DNA of 55,321 bases. Source: a virus. The stretch spans positions 1 to 55,321 of IMG/VR virus record IMGVR_UViG_3300025000_000129; one strand, given 5' to 3'. This document shows positions 55,268 through 55,321 of the stretch, in pieces. Each line of letters begins with the position of its first letter. Position 1 is the stretch's first letter. The notes below the pieces were generated by a model. It was not told the origin of the DNA. It did no database searches and worked only from the letters and a program-made list of their open reading frames with translations. Position numbers and translations under genes: made by a program.

Positions 55268-55321
55268 TTTATTAAAAACCTCCAGAGAATTTCAAATTTT
55301 TCAGTGTGTGTGCTTCCTACC

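Noticed and set aside
1-55321. CRISPR arrays, insertion sequences and rRNA genes
   Set aside because: No regularly spaced direct repeats, transposase genes or rRNA signatures were found on either strand.

Overview
The window looks like the complete genome of a temperate siphovirus of a Gram-positive host, most likely a Clostridia-type Bacillota. The evidence is: strong AGGAGG-type ribosome binding sites with many TTG/GTG starts, clostridial-style zinc-ribbon and stalk-domain proteins, HK97-type head genes, a tape measure, a holin/endolysin pair, and a CI/Cro/integrase lysogeny switch. The two window ends fit together as one 96-bp gap between the last late gene on the left (stop at 43) and a P27-type small terminase on the right (start at 55267). 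The map is therefore best read as circular, opened next to the probable cos region. An intact attP next to the integrase (a 3' tRNA-Pro(CGG) fragment between two arm repeats) also says this is the excised or virion form, not an integrated prophage.

Layout. 29.2 kb: divergent repressor/Cro promoters. From 29.2 kb leftward to 2.1 kb: one long early transcript on the minus strand (Cro-like protein, Rha antirepressor, two DNA methyltransferases, a 3D-domain protein, a PP-loop protein, a cluster of very small genes with a tRNA-like RNA, a possible annealing protein, an HD protein, a fused SbcD-SbcC nuclease, a RecU-like nuclease, a radical-SAM-like protein, an ASCH protein, an SF2 helicase, SSB, a D5 primase-helicase, a candidate origin at 5.75-5.96 kb, small genes, and a late regulator). 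A terminator at 2.0 kb closes it. A late promoter near 1.97 kb starts the late transcript: small terminase, HNH-kinase fusion, zinc ribbon, then across the junction P27 small terminase, large terminase, Ntn-hydrolase, portal, protease, capsid, connectors, tail tube, frameshifted chaperone pair, tape measure and a large tail-tip protein ending at 39.5 kb.

37.7-39.4 kb is an unusual island: two type IV prepilin-like genes, a polytopic membrane protein, and two small DNA-binding-type proteins, with their own promoters, operator palindrome and terminators. Further left on the minus strand come a tailspike with a polysaccharide-deacetylase domain (36.2-37.5 kb), a second, Xer-like tyrosine recombinase (34.9-35.9 kb) and the lysis cassette (33.3-34.8 kb). 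The plus strand between 29.4 and 33.2 kb holds the repressor, integrase and three lysogen-type accessory genes.

How it works together: CI holds lysogeny. Integrase joins attP to a host tRNA-Pro gene. On induction, Cro and the antirepressor open the early operon, and the primase, helicase, SSB and nucleases replicate and recombine the DNA. A late regulator then turns on packaging, head, tail and lysis genes. The most novel elements are the phage-borne type IV pilin island, the tRNA-like RNA next to a tiny EF-Tu-like P-loop protein, the single-chain Mre11-Rad50 fusion, two unrelated small terminases, and a second Xer-type recombinase beside the tailspike.
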